Below are positions 5,839 through 6,151 of a stretch of 6,151 nucleotides of DNA, piece by piece. A program made the translations under genes and the position numbers. How positions within the stretch are numbered: the stretch's first letter is position 1; each line of letters opens with the position of its first letter. The notes under the pieces were generated by a model. It was not told the DNA's origin and did not search any database. It saw only the letters and a list, made by a program, of their open reading frames with translations. The DNA is from Chthoniobacterales bacterium (GTDB taxonomy: Bacteria; Verrucomicrobiota; Verrucomicrobiae; Chthoniobacterales; UBA10450), in contig QHBL01000259.1 of assembly GCA_003244125.1 (NCBI GenBank), forward strand, positions 1-6,151, given 5' to 3'.

Positions 5839-5969
5839 ACCTAACGAGCTCAGTTCAGCCACGGCTCAGGAGAGTGCAAGTGGCAGCTCCGGAAAGAATA
5901 CTAGCTACTCTTGGACATGAAAAGAACAACGCCGTCTGAGCCGTTGGCTACTACAGCGCCTGGTTAGAT
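5839..5969 (-). other. attC-like integron recombination site (131 bp)
   Basis: On the minus strand the site opens with R'' ATCTAAC (5969-5963) and closes with R' GTTAGGT (5845-5839), matching RYYYAAC and GTTRRRY. Between them AGTAGCCAACGGCTCAG (5952-5936) pairs with CTGAGCCGTGGCTGAACT (5869-5852), leaving a few unpaired bases, as in folded attC sites. The 3' end, GGCTGAACTGAGCTCGTTAGG, has the shape of the conventional attC end (GGCTTAACTCAAGCGTTAG in aadA-type cassettes, from memory), which sets the reading direction as minus. Its length of 131 bases is within the usual range. R'' belongs to the upstream cassette and R' to the DUF4236 cassette. Confidence 0.72.
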
Positions 5970-6070
5970 GCAAACGTCACAAGAGGAGACTCGATCATCT
6001 GTAAGCACGTTTCTATGACGCACGCGCTGACCTCCACGGTGCCGGCGCCGCAAAATAAAGCGGGACTAAT

Positions 6071-6151
6071 TTAGCGTCTTGCACTGCTGCGGCATGCCAA
6101 CAGTCGCCGCAGCGACCAGAGAGCTGCCAGAGCAGCGATGAAGAGCGTTGC
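6071..6151 (-). CDS. Possible C-terminal end of an upstream cassette ORF (partial)
   Basis: A minus-strand frame open from the window edge ends at TAA 6073-6071 and gives 26 residues (ATLFIAALAALWSLRRLLAC then SSARR-like basic residues) that look like a final membrane helix with a positively charged tail. The other two minus frames are also open for 27 to 45 codons here, so the choice is weak. The 100 bases between this stop and the attC (5970-6070) show nothing recognisable. Confidence 0.25.
   Translation of the reverse strand, partial: ATLFIAALAALWSLRRLLACRSSARR

Larger units (their letters stand above)
4818..5844 (-). mobile_element. Integron-type gene cassette, distal end truncated
   Basis: The cassette would begin at the G/TT cut point of the R' box (5845/5844), with TTAGGTGAT. 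It carries one ORF starting 34 bases later, ends with an ORF stop 21 bases before ATCACCTAAC, and should close with an attC whose second half is missing. One ORF, a very short 5' leader, about 1 kb in length and complementary ends are hallmarks of integron cassettes. No integrase gene is in the window; given the orientation it should lie beyond the right end. The alternative is that the boxes are chance matches, but two R-type boxes, a folded attC and end complementarity together make that unlikely. Confidence 0.65.

Noticed and set aside
4853..5845. Terminal inverted repeat of an insertion sequence (GTTAGGTGAT at both ends)
   Set aside because: There is no transposase inside and no target duplication is visible; the ends match integron core boxes and an attached full attC explains them better.

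Overview
The window looks like chromosomal DNA from a GC-rich bacterium of the Planctomycetota-Verrucomicrobiota group, most likely a soil verrucomicrobium. This is inferred from a DUF1501 protein, a CHASE2 membrane protein and palindromic short-tandem-repeat elements filling the gaps between housekeeping genes. No rRNA, tRNA or CRISPR array was seen, so the taxonomy is an inference.

Left part (1-3829). The 3' end of a DUF1501 gene on the + strand runs tail to tail, with 3 bases between stop codons, into a minus-strand group. Read in its own direction, that group is nadA (quinolinate synthase, NAD synthesis), a 97-base gap made largely of heptamer repeats, an output-less CHASE2 membrane protein, and an M19-family dipeptidase whose start overlaps the CHASE2 stop as ATGA. 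The last two are almost certainly translated together.

Middle (3830-4775). nadA and proC (pyrroline-5-carboxylate reductase, proline synthesis) diverge. The 109 bases between them are almost entirely a second palindromic repeat built on GACAGGATT-like units. Neither gene has a recognisable Shine-Dalgarno sequence, and both starts are fixed by nearby in-frame stops.

Right part (4776-6151). This is accessory DNA and the most interesting section. It has the organisation of an integron cassette array read on the minus strand. A full-size attC-like site (5839-5969) has R''/R' core boxes and a folded stem with unpaired bases. The cassette that follows starts TTAGGTGAT and ends in ATCACCTAAC, so its two ends are complementary, as expected for the two halves of one cassette's own attC. 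The cassette encodes an unusual membrane protein (DUF4236, one transmembrane helix, charged helix, two GYF_2-like domains), but the frame is broken by one extra base. The attC at its far end is cut short, and proC ends about 40 bases beyond it. The window therefore appears to hold the distal end of an array, with any further cassettes and the integrase expected beyond position 6151.

The left and middle genes do not form one obvious pathway. The main results are the cassette array end beside proC, the frameshifted cassette protein, the two palindromic repeat families around nadA, and the coupled CHASE2-dipeptidase pair.
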